37,583 nt of DNA from an uncultured Blautia sp. (GTDB taxonomy: Bacteria > Bacillota > Clostridia > Lachnospirales > Lachnospiraceae): the NCBI GenBank assembly GCA_934378195.1, contig CAKRPO010000017.1, forward strand, positions 1-37,583. The letters are read 5' to 3'. This document shows, one piece after another, positions 13,602 to 23,748 of the stretch. The notes under the pieces were generated by a model. The model was given only the letters and a program-made list of their open reading frames with translations, had not been told where the DNA came from and did no database searches. Every line of letters begins with the position of its first letter. The first letter of the stretch is position 1. Both the position numbers and the translations under genes were made by a program.

Positions 13602-13620
13602 GTCTGTATTTCGTTATAAT
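13592..13620 (+). promoter_or_regulatory. Promoter of the xpaC-telA pair
   Basis: TTGTTT at 13592-13597 and TATAAT at 13615-13620 are 17 bases apart. The -35 is inside the ilvE terminator. AGGAGG precedes the ATG at 13646. Confidence 0.55.
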
Positions 13621-13645
13621 AAGAGATAGTTTACAGGAGGATAGA

Positions 13646-14845
13646 ATGGATAAAAAATCTTATGACGACGGACCGGATTTCAGCTTTGTGGAGCAGAAAG
13701 TCCGTGAAGTGCAGACAACAATAGAAAATGCGGTAAAAACCAGCAATTATCAGGAATTAAATCAGTCAATCACCAGGATGGTAAACAATACGCTGAAACA
13801 ATATCAGAAAGAACATCCAACGACTGTACCGAAACAGCAGAAGCCTGCTTCTGAGAAAAATATACAGGAGACACATCCGGAGCTTTATGGAAATATCAGA
13901 GGAGAGAGAGTCAAAGATATCCTTCTGGTCGTATTTGGTGGAATACTTTCCGGAAGTATGGCGATGGGACTTTTGACTGTGCAGATTTTGCAGGCGGTCA
14001 TGGGACATGGTGGCATCAGCCCTACAGCGATAACCTTGGTTGGTACGTTGGCCGGTATAGGGATGATTGGCGGTGGATGCAAAGGGCTTGGCAGACTGAA
14101 ACGTTTTAAAAAATATGTACAGGCGCTGGGTAACAGAACTTATTGTGATTTTGAGCATCTGGCACGGGCTGTGAGCCACAATGTGAAGTTTGTAAAAAAA
14201 GATATTCGTTATATGATCCAGAAAGGATGGTTTCTGGAAGGGCAGATTGACCAGAAAGAAACCTGCCTGATCACAAGTGAGGAAACATACCGGCAGTACG
14301 CACAGACACAGAAGGCACTTGAGCAGCGAACAGAAGAAGCACAGTTGAAGAGTCAGAGGGAAGCGAAGGAAGCAAATCCGGAGGCTGCACAGCAGAAGCA
14401 TATCAGTCCGCAGGTGCAGGAAGTTCTGGATAAAGGCGAGGCTTACATTCAGAAGATTCATGCGAGCAATGATGCAATTCCGGGAGAAGAGATTTCAGCG
14501 AAGATTGAATGTATGGAGCAGATCATAGATCAGATTTTTCAGAGAGCAGAGGAGCATCCGGAGATAATCCCGGACCTCAAGAAGATGATGGATTATTATC
14601 TTCCAATGACAGTCAAACTGCTGGATGCATATGAGGATATGGATAAACAGCCGATTCAGGGTGAAACGATCCGATCATCCAAAAAGGAGATAGAGGATAC
14701 ATTGGATACTTTAAATGAAGCTTTTGCAAAACTGCTGGATTCTGTTTTTCAGGATACAGCATGGGATGTTTCCAGTGATATTTCTGTTCTTCAGACCATG
14801 CTTGCGCAGGAGGGACTGACCGGAAACGATTTCAGTAAGAAATAG
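13646..14845 (+). CDS. XpaC-like membrane protein (5-bromo-4-chloroindolyl phosphate hydrolysis family)
   Basis: The 399-residue protein has a soluble helical N-terminus (1-90), two membrane helices at about 91-115 and 127-148 joined by a Gly-rich turn, then LKRFKKYVQALGNRTYCDFEHLARAV and DIRYMIQKGWFLEGQIDQKETCLIT, which recall the XpaC family. A long charged coiled-coil-like region follows (about 225-390). The family name comes from a Bacillus phenotype; the true biochemical role is unknown. The ATG at 13646 follows ACAGGAGGATAGA. The gene sits 45 bases before a TelA-family gene; XpaC and TelA neighbours are a known pairing in Firmicutes and probably act together at the membrane. Confidence 0.82.
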   Translation: MDKKSYDDGPDFSFVEQKVREVQTTIENAVKTSNYQELNQSITRMVNNTLKQYQKEHPTTVPKQQKPASEKNIQETHPELYGNIRGERVKDILLVVFGGILSGSMAMGLLTVQILQAVMGHGGISPTAITLVGTLAGIGMIGGGCKGLGRLKRFKKYVQALGNRTYCDFEHLARAVSHNVKFVKKDIRYMIQKGWFLEGQIDQKETCLITSEETYRQYAQTQKALEQRTEEAQLKSQREAKEANPEAAQQKHISPQVQEVLDKGEAYIQKIHASNDAIPGEEISAKIECMEQIIDQIFQRAEEHPEIIPDLKKMMDYYLPMTVKLLDAYEDMDKQPIQGETIRSSKKEIEDTLDTLNEAFAKLLDSVFQDTAWDVSSDISVLQTMLAQEGLTGNDFSKK

Positions 14846-14890
14846 CAGAAAAAGAGTGCTTGATATACAAAAAATGATAAGGAGAACAAT

Positions 14891-16069
14891 ATGGGTGAAG
14901 AAATGAAACAGACAGAAACCGGGATGCCGACGCTTACACTGGAACCGGATTTTATACCGGAACCAAAGAAGGAACCAGAGCTGCAGGTGAAGGGGCAGCT
15001 AATGGAAGTTGCACCAGAGATGGATCCGGTACAGCAGAAGATGGCACAGACAGTACTGACTTCGGAAGAACAGCAGATGGTAGATGATTTTGCCTCCAGG
15101 ATCGATGTGGAAAATCTGACACAGGTAATGCAATATGGGGCAGGAACACAGAAGAAGATGGCTGATTTTTCTGACGAAGCATTAAAAAATGTACGTGCAC
15201 AGGATCTTGGAGAAGTAGGAGAACTTCTTTCTGGTGTCGTTGGTGAGCTCAAAGGTTTTGACGCCGAAGAGGAAAAGGGATTTTTAGGATTTTTCAAAAA
15301 GCAGGTCAACAAAGTAGAAAATCTGAAAAACCGATATGATAAAGCGGAAGTAAATGTAGAGAAGATTGCAGACGCACTGGAGAAGCATCAGGTTCGCCTG
15401 CTCAAAGATTCGGCAATGATGGATAAAATGTATGAACAGAATCTTCTCTATTTCAAGGAACTTTCCATGTATATCCAGGCCGGTAAACAGAGCCTTGCAC
15501 AGACAAGAAGTGGTAAGCTTCATGATCTGGAAGAGAAAGCAAGAATGACGGGACTCCCAGAGGATGCACAGGCGGCCAAAGATCTGGACAGCAAATGTGC
15601 ACGCTTTGAAAAGAAACTGCACGACCTGGAACTGACCAGAATGATTTCCCTGCAGACAGCACCGCAGATTCGCCTTGTTCAGAATAATGACACCATGATG
15701 GCAGAGAAGATTCAGACTACCCTGGTTAATACGATTCCGCTCTGGAAAAGCCAGATGGTACTGGCACTGGGCATTGCACATTCCACTGAGGCTGCGCAGG
15801 CACAGGGTCAGGTATCAGATCTTACGAATGAGCTGCTTCGTAAGAATGCAGAGAAACTCCATATGGCGTCTGTGGAGACTGCAAAAGAATCGGAACGTGG
15901 CATTGTGGATATGGAAACACTGCAGAAGACAAATGCAGATCTGATTCAGACACTGGATGATGTTATGAAGATTCAGAAAGAGGGAAGAGAAAAACGGCAG
16001 GCAGCAGAAGCTGAAATGCTCAGAATGGAAAATGACCTGAAAGCCAAGTTGTTGGAAATTCAGCACTGA
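14891..16069 (+). CDS. Toxic anion resistance protein, TelA/KlaA family
   Basis: The 392-residue soluble protein is largely alpha-helical and charged. It follows the TelA pattern: TSEEQQMVDDFASRIDVENLTQVMQYGAGTQKKMADFSDEAL near residues 57-98, GFLGFFKKQVNKVENLKNRYDKAEVNVEKIADALEKHQVRLLKD at about 130-175, and a long helix region with TAPQIRLVQNNDTMMAEKIQTTLVNTIPLWKSQMVLAL (about 255-295). TelA was named for plasmid-borne tellurite resistance; chromosomal members are linked to envelope stress, and the mechanism is unsettled. AAGGAGAAC precedes the ATG. The gene follows the xpaC-like gene and ends before a terminator at 16082-16113, defining a two-gene operon. Confidence 0.9.
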   Translation: MGEEMKQTETGMPTLTLEPDFIPEPKKEPELQVKGQLMEVAPEMDPVQQKMAQTVLTSEEQQMVDDFASRIDVENLTQVMQYGAGTQKKMADFSDEALKNVRAQDLGEVGELLSGVVGELKGFDAEEEKGFLGFFKKQVNKVENLKNRYDKAEVNVEKIADALEKHQVRLLKDSAMMDKMYEQNLLYFKELSMYIQAGKQSLAQTRSGKLHDLEEKARMTGLPEDAQAAKDLDSKCARFEKKLHDLELTRMISLQTAPQIRLVQNNDTMMAEKIQTTLVNTIPLWKSQMVLALGIAHSTEAAQAQGQVSDLTNELLRKNAEKLHMASVETAKESERGIVDMETLQKTNADLIQTLDDVMKIQKEGREKRQAAEAEMLRMENDLKAKLLEIQH

Positions 16070-16081
16070 ATATAAATAAGA

Positions 16082-16113
16082 GGAGCTGTTTGGAAACGAC
16101 AGCTCCGCTTTTT
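16082..16113 (+). terminator. Terminator after the xpaC-telA pair
   Basis: GGAGCTGT (16082-16089) pairs with ACAGCTCC (16099-16106) around a 9-base loop, followed by GCTTTTT. It lies in the short gap before ispG, so ispG transcription needs either read-through or a promoter not obvious to me. Confidence 0.8.
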
Positions 16114-16133
16114 CGCTAAAAGGAGAGTAGATT

Positions 16134-17189
16134 ATGTATCGTGATCATACAAAAGTCGTACAGATAGGAAACAGAAAAATTGGTGGAGGAAATCCAATCC
16201 TCATTCAGTCCATGACGAATACCAAAACCGAAGATGCAGAGGCAACGGTTCGTCAGATCCTGGAACTGGAAGCAGCAGGATGCGATATCATCCGTTGTGC
16301 GGTTCCAACTATGGAGGCAGCACAGGCACTGAAAGAAATTAAGAAACAAATTCATATTCCGCTGGTTGCGGATATCCATTTTGACTATCGTCTGGCGATA
16401 GCTGCAATGGAAAACGGTGCAGATAAGATACGAATCAATCCTGGAAATATCGGAAGTACAGATCGTATCCAGGCAGTCGTGGATGTGGCAAAAGAACGCA
16501 ATATTCCAATCCGTGTAGGAGTTAACAGCGGGTCTCTTGAAAAAGAACTGGTAGAAAAGTACCATGGCGTTACGGCAGAAGGTCTGGTAGAAAGTGCACT
16601 GGATAAGGTACGTATTATCGAAGCAATGGGATATGACAATCTGGTGATCAGTATCAAATCCTCAGATGTTATGATGTGTGCCAAAGCACATGAGCTGATT
16701 GCAAAAAAGACAGATCATCCGCTTCATGTCGGTATTACAGAAGCAGGTACATTATATTCCGGAAATATTAAATCTGCAGTGGGGCTTGGTATCATTCTTT
16801 CACAGGGAATCGGCGATACGATCCGTGTATCTCTGACAGGAGCACCGCTGGAGGAAATCAAATCTGCCAAACGTATCCTCAAGACGTTAGGGCTTCGTAA
16901 GGGGGGCGTAGAAGTTGTTTCATGCCCGACCTGTGGACGTACACGCATTGACCTGATCGGTCTTGCAAATAAAGTAGAAGCGATGGTACAGGATATCCCG
17001 CTGGATATTAAAGTTGCTGTTATGGGATGTGTGGTAAACGGGCCTGGAGAGGCGAAAGAGGCAGATATCGGAATTGCCGGTGGAGTTGGAGTTGGCCTTT
17101 TGATCAAAAAAGGAGAGATTGTAAAGAAAGTGCCGGAAGATCAGCTTCTGGATACTTTACGAGAGGAACTGCTCCACTGGGAAGGATAA
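16134..17189 (+). CDS. ispG: 4-hydroxy-3-methylbut-2-enyl diphosphate synthase (IspG/GcpE)
   Basis: The 351-residue iron-sulfur enzyme makes HMBPP from methylerythritol cyclodiphosphate, the sixth step of the MEP isoprenoid pathway. The TIM-barrel half contains IGGGNPILIQSMTNTKTED and KIRINPGNIGS. The C-terminal half has the [4Fe-4S] ligands SCPTCGRT (Cys264, Cys267) and GCVVNGPGEAKEADIG (Cys299), where the Glu of GPGE is the usual fourth ligand. Length is normal for the bacterial form without the plant insert. AAAGGAGAG precedes the ATG. It is 16 bases upstream of polC on the same strand, the common ispG-polC order in Firmicutes. Confidence 0.96.
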   Translation: MYRDHTKVVQIGNRKIGGGNPILIQSMTNTKTEDAEATVRQILELEAAGCDIIRCAVPTMEAAQALKEIKKQIHIPLVADIHFDYRLAIAAMENGADKIRINPGNIGSTDRIQAVVDVAKERNIPIRVGVNSGSLEKELVEKYHGVTAEGLVESALDKVRIIEAMGYDNLVISIKSSDVMMCAKAHELIAKKTDHPLHVGITEAGTLYSGNIKSAVGLGIILSQGIGDTIRVSLTGAPLEEIKSAKRILKTLGLRKGGVEVVSCPTCGRTRIDLIGLANKVEAMVQDIPLDIKVAVMGCVVNGPGEAKEADIGIAGGVGVGLLIKKGEIVKKVPEDQLLDTLREELLHWEG

Positions 17190-17205
17190 AAGAGAGGCAT
17201 GAAAC

Positions 17206-20200
17206 GTGGAAAAAGAATTTTTCGATGTATTTCCCAACTTAAAAGTAAAAGATCAGTTGCATGAATGGCTGGAAATGGTAACCGTATCCAGAGTTTCCTG
17301 TAATCCGGCGAAGACAAGACTGTGGGTCTATATCCACAGTGACCGTTGGATCCATAAGAAATATATCATGGCACTGGAAGATCAGATAGAGAGACAGTGT
17401 TTTTCGGGACTTGAGATGCAGGTGACGGTGATTGAGCGCTTTCATCTTTCCAGACAGTATTCGCCGGCTAATTTTCTTGATGTATATCGTTCCAGTATGG
17501 AAGTGGAACTGAAAAATTTTAATATGCTGGAGTATAATCTTTTTAAGCGTGCACAGATTGTTTTTCCATCAGAAGAACAGATGGATCTGACACTGCCGGA
17601 TTCTGTGATTGCCAGAGAAAAGAGCGCAATCCTGGTAGAATATCTGGAGAAAGTTTTTTGCGAACGTTGCGGCATGAATCTGAAGATCAATCTGCAGTTT
17701 GTAGAAGCAGAAGAGAGTAAATACCGCAAAAATGCGGCTTTACAGATTCGGCAGGAAGTTGCGAATGTACTGAAGCATGCAAAACTGACCGCGGAACCGG
17801 TACGGGAAGAGAAGACAGAAGAAGTGATTGCGGATCAGAAAAATGAAAGTAAGACAGCAGTAAAGGGCAAACCGGAGCAGAAGCAGAAGCCTTTCGAAAA
17901 GAAAGGTCAGAGAGGCGATTTTCATGGTGGTTTCCGCAAAGACAGCAATCCGGATGTCGTCTACGGCCGGGACTTTGAGGGAGACACGATCGATTTGGAA
18001 TCGATTACCGGTGAGATGGGTGAAGTTATTATCCGTGGGCAGGTCATGGATGTGGAAGCACGTGAGATTCGTAATGAAAAGACTATCCTGATTTTTCCGG
18101 TGACGGACTTTACAGATTCTATCGTGATCAAGATGTTCCTTCGTAATGAGCAGGTGCCGGAAGTGACAGAATCCATCAAAAAAGGTGCATTCCTGAAATT
18201 CAAAGGTGTAACGACGATCGACCGTTTTGACAGTGAACTTACGATCGGCTCGATTTCCGGAATCAAGAAGATTGCAGATTTCCGCAGCACCAGAATGGAT
18301 ACCAGCCCACAGAAACGTGTGGAACTGCACTGTCATACTAAAATGAGTGATATGGATGGAGTTACTACGGCAAAAGATCTGGTAAAACGTGCTTATGAAT
18401 GGGGACATAAGGCAATCGCAATCACAGATCATGGTGTCGTACAGGCTTTCCCGGAGGCAAATCACTGTTTCGATGCATGGGGAGGCTGTGTCCCAAAAGA
18501 TTCGGATTTTAAAGTCCTTTATGGTATGGAAGCATATCTTGTGGATGATATGAAGGGAATCGTTACGAATAGCCGGGGTCAGTCGATTGATGGTAAATTT
18601 GTTGTATTTGATATTGAGACAACTGGGTTCTCGCCGTTGACTTGTCAGATTATTGAAATTGGTGCAGTAAGGGTAGAAAATGGTGTTATTACAGACCGTT
18701 TTTCAACATTTGTCAATCCAAAAGTGCCGATTCCGTACAGAATCGAACAGTTGACCAGCATCAATGATTCGATGGTCATGGATGCTCCGGAGATTGATAC
18801 GATCCTTCCGAAGTTCCTGAAGTTCTGCGAAGGAGCGGTCATGGTGGCCCATAATGCGGATTTTGATATGAGCTTTATCATTGAAAATTGCAAAAGACAG
18901 GGACTGCCGCAGGAATATACGTATGTGGATACAGTTGGTATGGCACGATTCCTTCTGCCGGCACTGAACCGATTCAAACTGGATACGGTTGCCAAGGCGG
19001 TAGGGGTTTCGTTGGATCATCATCACAGAGCTGTTGATGATGCGGCGTGTACCGCTGAGATTTTTGTTCGTTTTGTTGAAATGTTGAAAGAAAGAGACAT
19101 TTTTGATATGGATACATTGAATCAGCAGGGAAATGTATCTGTAAATACGATCAAGAAACTTCCGACTTATCATGCAATCATTCTTGCGAGAAATGAGACC
19201 GGACGTGTGAATCTGTATAAGCTGGTCAGCCAGTCACATCTGAAATATTACAGACGACGTCCGCGAGTGCCGAAGAGCCTCTTTCTTGAGCACAGAGAAG
19301 GTCTGCTGATTGGAAGTGCCTGCGAAGCAGGAGAATTGTATCAGGCACTGCTCCGTAATGCTCCGGAACCGGAGGTTGCCAGACTGGTCAATTTTTATGA
19401 TTATCTGGAAATACAGCCGCTGGGTAACAATGCATTTATGATTGCAGATGAAAAAAATGACCGTGTAAAATCAAATGAGGATCTGATCGAACTCAATAAA
19501 AAGATTGTCAAACTGGGCGACCAGTTTAAAAAACCGGTTGTTGCCACCTGTGACGTACATTTTATGGATCCACAGGATGAAATCTATCGACGGATCATCA
19601 TGGCAGGAAATGGTTTTTCAGATGCGGATAATCAGGCACCTCTGTACCTTAGGACAACAGAGGAGATGCTGGAAGAATTTTCCTATCTGGGAAGCGAGAA
19701 AGCAGAAGAAGTTGTCATTACCAATACCAATAAGATTGCCGATATGATCGAAAAAATCTCACCGATCCACCCGGATAAATTTCCGCCGGTCATTGAGAAT
19801 TCAGATCAGGATCTGAAAGATATCTGCTTTAATCGTGCACATGAAATGTATGGAGAAGAACTTCCGAAGATCGTAGAAGACCGTCTGAACAAAGAACTGC
19901 ATTCTATTATTTCCAATGGATATGCCGTTATGTATATCATTGCCCAGAAACTGGTATGGAAGTCCAACGAAGACGGTTATCTGGTTGGATCCCGAGGTTC
20001 TGTCGGCTCTTCGCTTGCGGCAACTATGTCCGGTATTACAGAGGTAAATCCACTGCCGCCACACTATTTATGCCCGGAATGCAAATACAGTGATTTTGAT
20101 TCGCCGGAAGTCAAGAAATTCGGTGGTATGGCAGGATGTGATATGCCAGATAAAGTATGCCCGAAGTGTGGGGCAAAGATGAATAAAGAGGGATTTGATA

Positions 20201-21681
20201 TTCCGTTTGAGACATTCCTTGGTTTCAAAGGAGATAAAGAGCCGGATATAGACCTTAACTTCTCAGGTGAATATCAGGCTAATGCGCATCGTTATACAGA
20301 GGTTATTTTTGGCAAGGGGCAGACGTTCAAAGCTGGAACAATCGGTACACTTGCAGAAAAGACTGCGTTCGGTTATGTAAAGAATTATTATGAAGAGCGT
20401 GGACAGCACAAACGATATTGCGAGATCAACCGTATCGTACAGGGATGCACAGGTATCCGAAGAACGACCGGTCAGCATCCGGGTGGAATTATTGTTCTGC
20501 CGGTAGGTGTAGAAATCGAGAAATTTACACCGGTACAGCACCCGGCAAACGATGAAAACAGCGATATCATCACAACACATTTTGATTACCATTCCATTGA
20601 CGGAAACCTTCTGAAACTTGATATTCTCGGACATGATGATCCGACAATGATCCGTATGTTGGAGGATTTGACAGGCTTAAGTGCCCGTGATGTTCCGCTG
20701 GACAGCAAAGAGGTTATGTCTTTGTTTGCAAGTACGGAGGCATTGGGAATCAAACCGGAGGATATCGGTGGATGTAAACTGGGTTGTCTGGGAGTTCCGG
20801 AGTTTGGTACAGATTTTGCCATGCAGATGCTTATTGATACAAAGCCGAAATATTTTTCGGACCTTGTACGTATTGCCGGTCTGTCCCATGGTACGGATGT
20901 ATGGCTGGGAAATGCACAGACGCTGATTGAAGAAGGAAAGGCAACTATTTCTACAGCAATCTGTACACGAGATGATATTATGATCTATCTGATCAGTATG
21001 GGAGTAGAGAGTAGTCTTGCCTTTACGATTATGGAAGCTGTTCGTAAAGGAAAAGGTCTTCGTGAGGAATGGGAGACTACTATGAGGGAACATAATGTGC
21101 CAGAATGGTATATATGGTCATGTAAAAAAATCAAGTATATGTTCCCGAAAGCACATGCGGCGGCATATGTTATGATGGCGTGGCGAATCGCGTGGTTCAA
21201 GGTGTTCAAACCACTGGCATATTATGCGGCATTTTTCAGTATTCGTGCGACTGCCTTTTCCTATGAGACTATGTGTATGGGACGTGATCGACTGGATTTC
21301 TATCTGGCAGAACTCCGTAAAAAAGGTGATGAAGCGTCTAAGAAAGAGCAGGATACGATCAAAGATATGAGAATTGTGCAGGAAATGTACGCACGAGGTC
21401 TGGAATTTATGCCGATCGATCTGTATCGTGCGAAGGCAAACCGTTTCCAGATTATTGACGGTAAGCTGATGCCTGCATTGAACTGCATTGACGGAATGGG
21501 TGACAAAGCTGCCGAGGCAGTTGTAGATGCTGCCAAACAGGGAAAATTTCTGTCCAAAGATGATTTCCGTGACCGGACCAAAGTCAGTAAGACAGTCATT
21601 GATCTGATGGATGACCTTGGAATCTTTGGTGATATTCCACAATCCAATCAGTTTTCGCTGTTTGATGGTGTGATTGCCTGA
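17206..21681 (+). CDS. polC: DNA polymerase III PolC (Gram-positive replicase with 3'-5' exonuclease)
   Basis: The 1491-residue replicase has the PolC domain order: N-terminal domain (about 1-215, then a basic low-complexity linker), OB fold (about 250-345), PHP domain starting RVELHCHTKMSDMDGV at 371, an inserted DnaQ-like exonuclease with VVFDIETTGF (Asp469, Glu471) and the HHHRAVDDA motif near 605-613, then the C-family polymerase core. A zinc-ribbon segment supplies cysteines 956, 959, 978, 985 and 988. Catalytic aspartates 1014 and 1016 are in PDIDLNFSG. The start is GTG at 17206 after AGAGAGGC, only 16 bases past ispG; an ATG at 17199 is out of frame. The stretch KVFKPLAYYAAFFSIR near the end is family-typical. 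It ends without a clear terminator. Confidence 0.98.
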   Translation: MEKEFFDVFPNLKVKDQLHEWLEMVTVSRVSCNPAKTRLWVYIHSDRWIHKKYIMALEDQIERQCFSGLEMQVTVIERFHLSRQYSPANFLDVYRSSMEVELKNFNMLEYNLFKRAQIVFPSEEQMDLTLPDSVIAREKSAILVEYLEKVFCERCGMNLKINLQFVEAEESKYRKNAALQIRQEVANVLKHAKLTAEPVREEKTEEVIADQKNESKTAVKGKPEQKQKPFEKKGQRGDFHGGFRKDSNPDVVYGRDFEGDTIDLESITGEMGEVIIRGQVMDVEAREIRNEKTILIFPVTDFTDSIVIKMFLRNEQVPEVTESIKKGAFLKFKGVTTIDRFDSELTIGSISGIKKIADFRSTRMDTSPQKRVELHCHTKMSDMDGVTTAKDLVKRAYEWGHKAIAITDHGVVQAFPEANHCFDAWGGCVPKDSDFKVLYGMEAYLVDDMKGIVTNSRGQSIDGKFVVFDIETTGFSPLTCQIIEIGAVRVENGVITDRFSTFVNPKVPIPYRIEQLTSINDSMVMDAPEIDTILPKFLKFCEGAVMVAHNADFDMSFIIENCKRQGLPQEYTYVDTVGMARFLLPALNRFKLDTVAKAVGVSLDHHHRAVDDAACTAEIFVRFVEMLKERDIFDMDTLNQQGNVSVNTIKKLPTYHAIILARNETGRVNLYKLVSQSHLKYYRRRPRVPKSLFLEHREGLLIGSACEAGELYQALLRNAPEPEVARLVNFYDYLEIQPLGNNAFMIADEKNDRVKSNEDLIELNKKIVKLGDQFKKPVVATCDVHFMDPQDEIYRRIIMAGNGFSDADNQAPLYLRTTEEMLEEFSYLGSEKAEEVVITNTNKIADMIEKISPIHPDKFPPVIENSDQDLKDICFNRAHEMYGEELPKIVEDRLNKELHSIISNGYAVMYIIAQKLVWKSNEDGYLVGSRGSVGSSLAATMSGITEVNPLPPHYLCPECKYSDFDSPEVKKFGGMAGCDMPDKVCPKCGAKMNKEGFDIPFETFLGFKGDKEPDIDLNFSGEYQANAHRYTEVIFGKGQTFKAGTIGTLAEKTAFGYVKNYYEERGQHKRYCEINRIVQGCTGIRRTTGQHPGGIIVLPVGVEIEKFTPVQHPANDENSDIITTHFDYHSIDGNLLKLDILGHDDPTMIRMLEDLTGLSARDVPLDSKEVMSLFASTEALGIKPEDIGGCKLGCLGVPEFGTDFAMQMLIDTKPKYFSDLVRIAGLSHGTDVWLGNAQTLIEEGKATISTAICTRDDIMIYLISMGVESSLAFTIMEAVRKGKGLREEWETTMREHNVPEWYIWSCKKIKYMFPKAHAAAYVMMAWRIAWFKVFKPLAYYAAFFSIRATAFSYETMCMGRDRLDFYLAELRKKGDEASKKEQDTIKDMRIVQEMYARGLEFMPIDLYRAKANRFQIIDGKLMPALNCIDGMGDKAAEAVVDAAKQGKFLSKDDFRDRTKVSKTVIDLMDDLGIFGDIPQSNQFSLFDGVIA

Positions 21682-21763
21682 AAATTAGTATTTTGTGAAT
21701 ATGAAAAACAGGGATTACTGGAAAAAGAACCGGCTATGCTACCATAGCAAAAAGGAGAGATTT

Positions 21764-23719
21764 ATGAAAAAAGAGGAGTTAAGGTATTTACAGAGACTTG
21801 CAGAATTATATCCGACGATTGGAAAGGCATCTACAGAGATCATCAATCTGCAGTCCATACTGAATCTGCCCAAAGGAACCGAGCATTTCATGTCAGATCT
21901 GCATGGCGAATACGAAGCATTTTCACATGTGTTGCGCAATGGTTCCGGAGCAGTACGTAAGAAGATAGATGATGTGTTCGGGCATACTTTAAGCAACAGT
22001 GATAAAAGAGCACTGGCGACACTGATCTATTACCCGAAAGAAAAAATGGAGCTGGTCAAAAAGACAGAAGAGGATATGGAGAACTGGTACAAGATTACTT
22101 TGTATCGTCTGATTGAAGTCTGCAAGACGACTGCATCCAAATATACCAGATCCAAAGTGCGTAAAGCTCTGCCGACGGATTATGCATATGTGATCGAGGA
22201 ACTGATTACTGAGAAGGCAGAAGTTCTGGACAAAGAAGCATATTATGATTCCATTGTCAATACGATCATTGAGATTGGCCGTGCGGAGAATTTTATCATT
22301 GCACTGGCAGAACTGATCCAGAGACTGGTTGTTGATCATCTGCATATTCTGGGAGATATTTTTGATCGTGGTCCAGGACCGCATTTTATCATGGATCGTC
22401 TGATGCAGTACCATTCTCTGGATATTCAGTGGGGAAATCATGATGTCGTATGGATGGGCGCAGCAGTAGGGCAGAGAGCCTGCATAGCAACGGTTCTCCG
22501 CAACAGCATTCGTTATGGTAATCTGGATATTCTGGAAGATGGTTATGGGATCAATATGCTTCCGCTGGCAACATTTGCAATGGAAGTATACAAGGATGAT
22601 CCGTGTACTGCGTTTGAGATGAAAGGAACTTCCAACTATAATGCACTGGAAAAAGAACTTGGCAGAAAGATGCACAAGGCCATTGCAATCATTCAGTTCA
22701 AACTGGAAGGTCAGCTTCTTCGAAGACACAAAGAGTTCCATATGGAGGACCGCTGTTTGCTGCATCGGATTGATCCGGAGAGGGGGACTGTTGTGCTCCC
22801 GAACGGCAAAGAGTATCCGCTGCTGGATACAGAATTTCCGACGATCAACTGGAAACATCCATATGAACTGACTCCGGGAGAAATGGATGTCATAGAACGC
22901 CTGGAAACAGCTTTTCGTAACTGTGAGAAATTGCAGAATCATATGCGACTTCTTCTGGATAAAGGCGGCCTTTACAAGATTTACAATGGAAACCTGCTGT
23001 TCCATGGCTGTATTCCATTGAATGAAGATGGAACTCTGAAAGAAATTCAGATTTATGGAAAGACTTATAAAGGACGTGAGCTGTATGATGTGCTGGAAGC
23101 TTATGTACGCAGAGCATTTTATGCGGTGGACAGAGAGGAGCAGCGCAAAGGCAGAGATATTCTGTGGTTTATCTGGGCAAGTCCGTCGTCTCCATTATTT
23201 GGCAAGGATAAGATGACCACATTTGAGAGATATTTTATTGCAGATAAGGAAACACACAAAGAAACAAAAGGTGCATATTATCATCTGCTCGAAAACGAAG
23301 AAGTGGTGGATGGTATGCTGCGTGAATTTGACATTGATCCGCAGACGGGACATATCATTAACGGACATGTTCCGGTACATCAGGGAGATGGCGAGAGTCC
23401 GGTCAAATGTAATGGAAAGGTAATTGTTATTGACGGTGGATTCTGCAAAGCATATCAGAAAGTAACCGGTATCGCCGGATATACGCTGATTTATAACTCT
23501 TATGGACTGGTTCTGACTGCACATGAACCATTTACTTCCAAAGAAGAGGCTGTTTCCAAAGAAAGTGATATCGTATCCAACAGAGTGTCGGTACATTATA
23601 CGTCCAAACGTCGCCTTGTGGGAGATACAGATACAGGAAGAGCATTAAAAGAACGCATCGGAGAGTTAAGACAGTTGCTGGATGCGTATCGTAAAGGTGT
23701 TATCAAGGAGAAGAAATAA
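21764..23719 (+). CDS. fbp: Fructose-1,6-bisphosphatase, class III
   Basis: The 651-residue enzyme dephosphorylates fructose 1,6-bisphosphate in gluconeogenesis. Its length and sequence match the Firmicutes class III form, built on a metallophosphatase core: MSDLHGEYEAFSHVLRNGSG, ILGDIFDRGPGPHFIMDRL, WGNHDVVWMGA (metal-binding Asp, Asn, His), then HIINGHVPVHQGDGESPVKCNGKVIVIDGG in the C-terminal half. I chose the ATG at 21764, with AAGGAGAG six bases above it, over an in-frame ATG at 21695 that lacks a ribosome site. A short hairpin (GCTATG...CATAGC, about 21733-21748) lies just before the ribosome site. It is followed 29 bases later by the YARHG gene. Confidence 0.96.
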   Translation: MKKEELRYLQRLAELYPTIGKASTEIINLQSILNLPKGTEHFMSDLHGEYEAFSHVLRNGSGAVRKKIDDVFGHTLSNSDKRALATLIYYPKEKMELVKKTEEDMENWYKITLYRLIEVCKTTASKYTRSKVRKALPTDYAYVIEELITEKAEVLDKEAYYDSIVNTIIEIGRAENFIIALAELIQRLVVDHLHILGDIFDRGPGPHFIMDRLMQYHSLDIQWGNHDVVWMGAAVGQRACIATVLRNSIRYGNLDILEDGYGINMLPLATFAMEVYKDDPCTAFEMKGTSNYNALEKELGRKMHKAIAIIQFKLEGQLLRRHKEFHMEDRCLLHRIDPERGTVVLPNGKEYPLLDTEFPTINWKHPYELTPGEMDVIERLETAFRNCEKLQNHMRLLLDKGGLYKIYNGNLLFHGCIPLNEDGTLKEIQIYGKTYKGRELYDVLEAYVRRAFYAVDREEQRKGRDILWFIWASPSSPLFGKDKMTTFERYFIADKETHKETKGAYYHLLENEEVVDGMLREFDIDPQTGHIINGHVPVHQGDGESPVKCNGKVIVIDGGFCKAYQKVTGIAGYTLIYNSYGLVLTAHEPFTSKEEAVSKESDIVSNRVSVHYTSKRRLVGDTDTGRALKERIGELRQLLDAYRKGVIKEKK

Positions 23720-23748
23720 AGTACAAAAGCAATAACAGAGGTGATCGA

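Noticed and set aside
14891..16069. Tellurite-resistance island suggested by the TelA name
   Set aside because: No terC, terD or other tellurite genes nearby and no mobility genes; surroundings are core chromosome.
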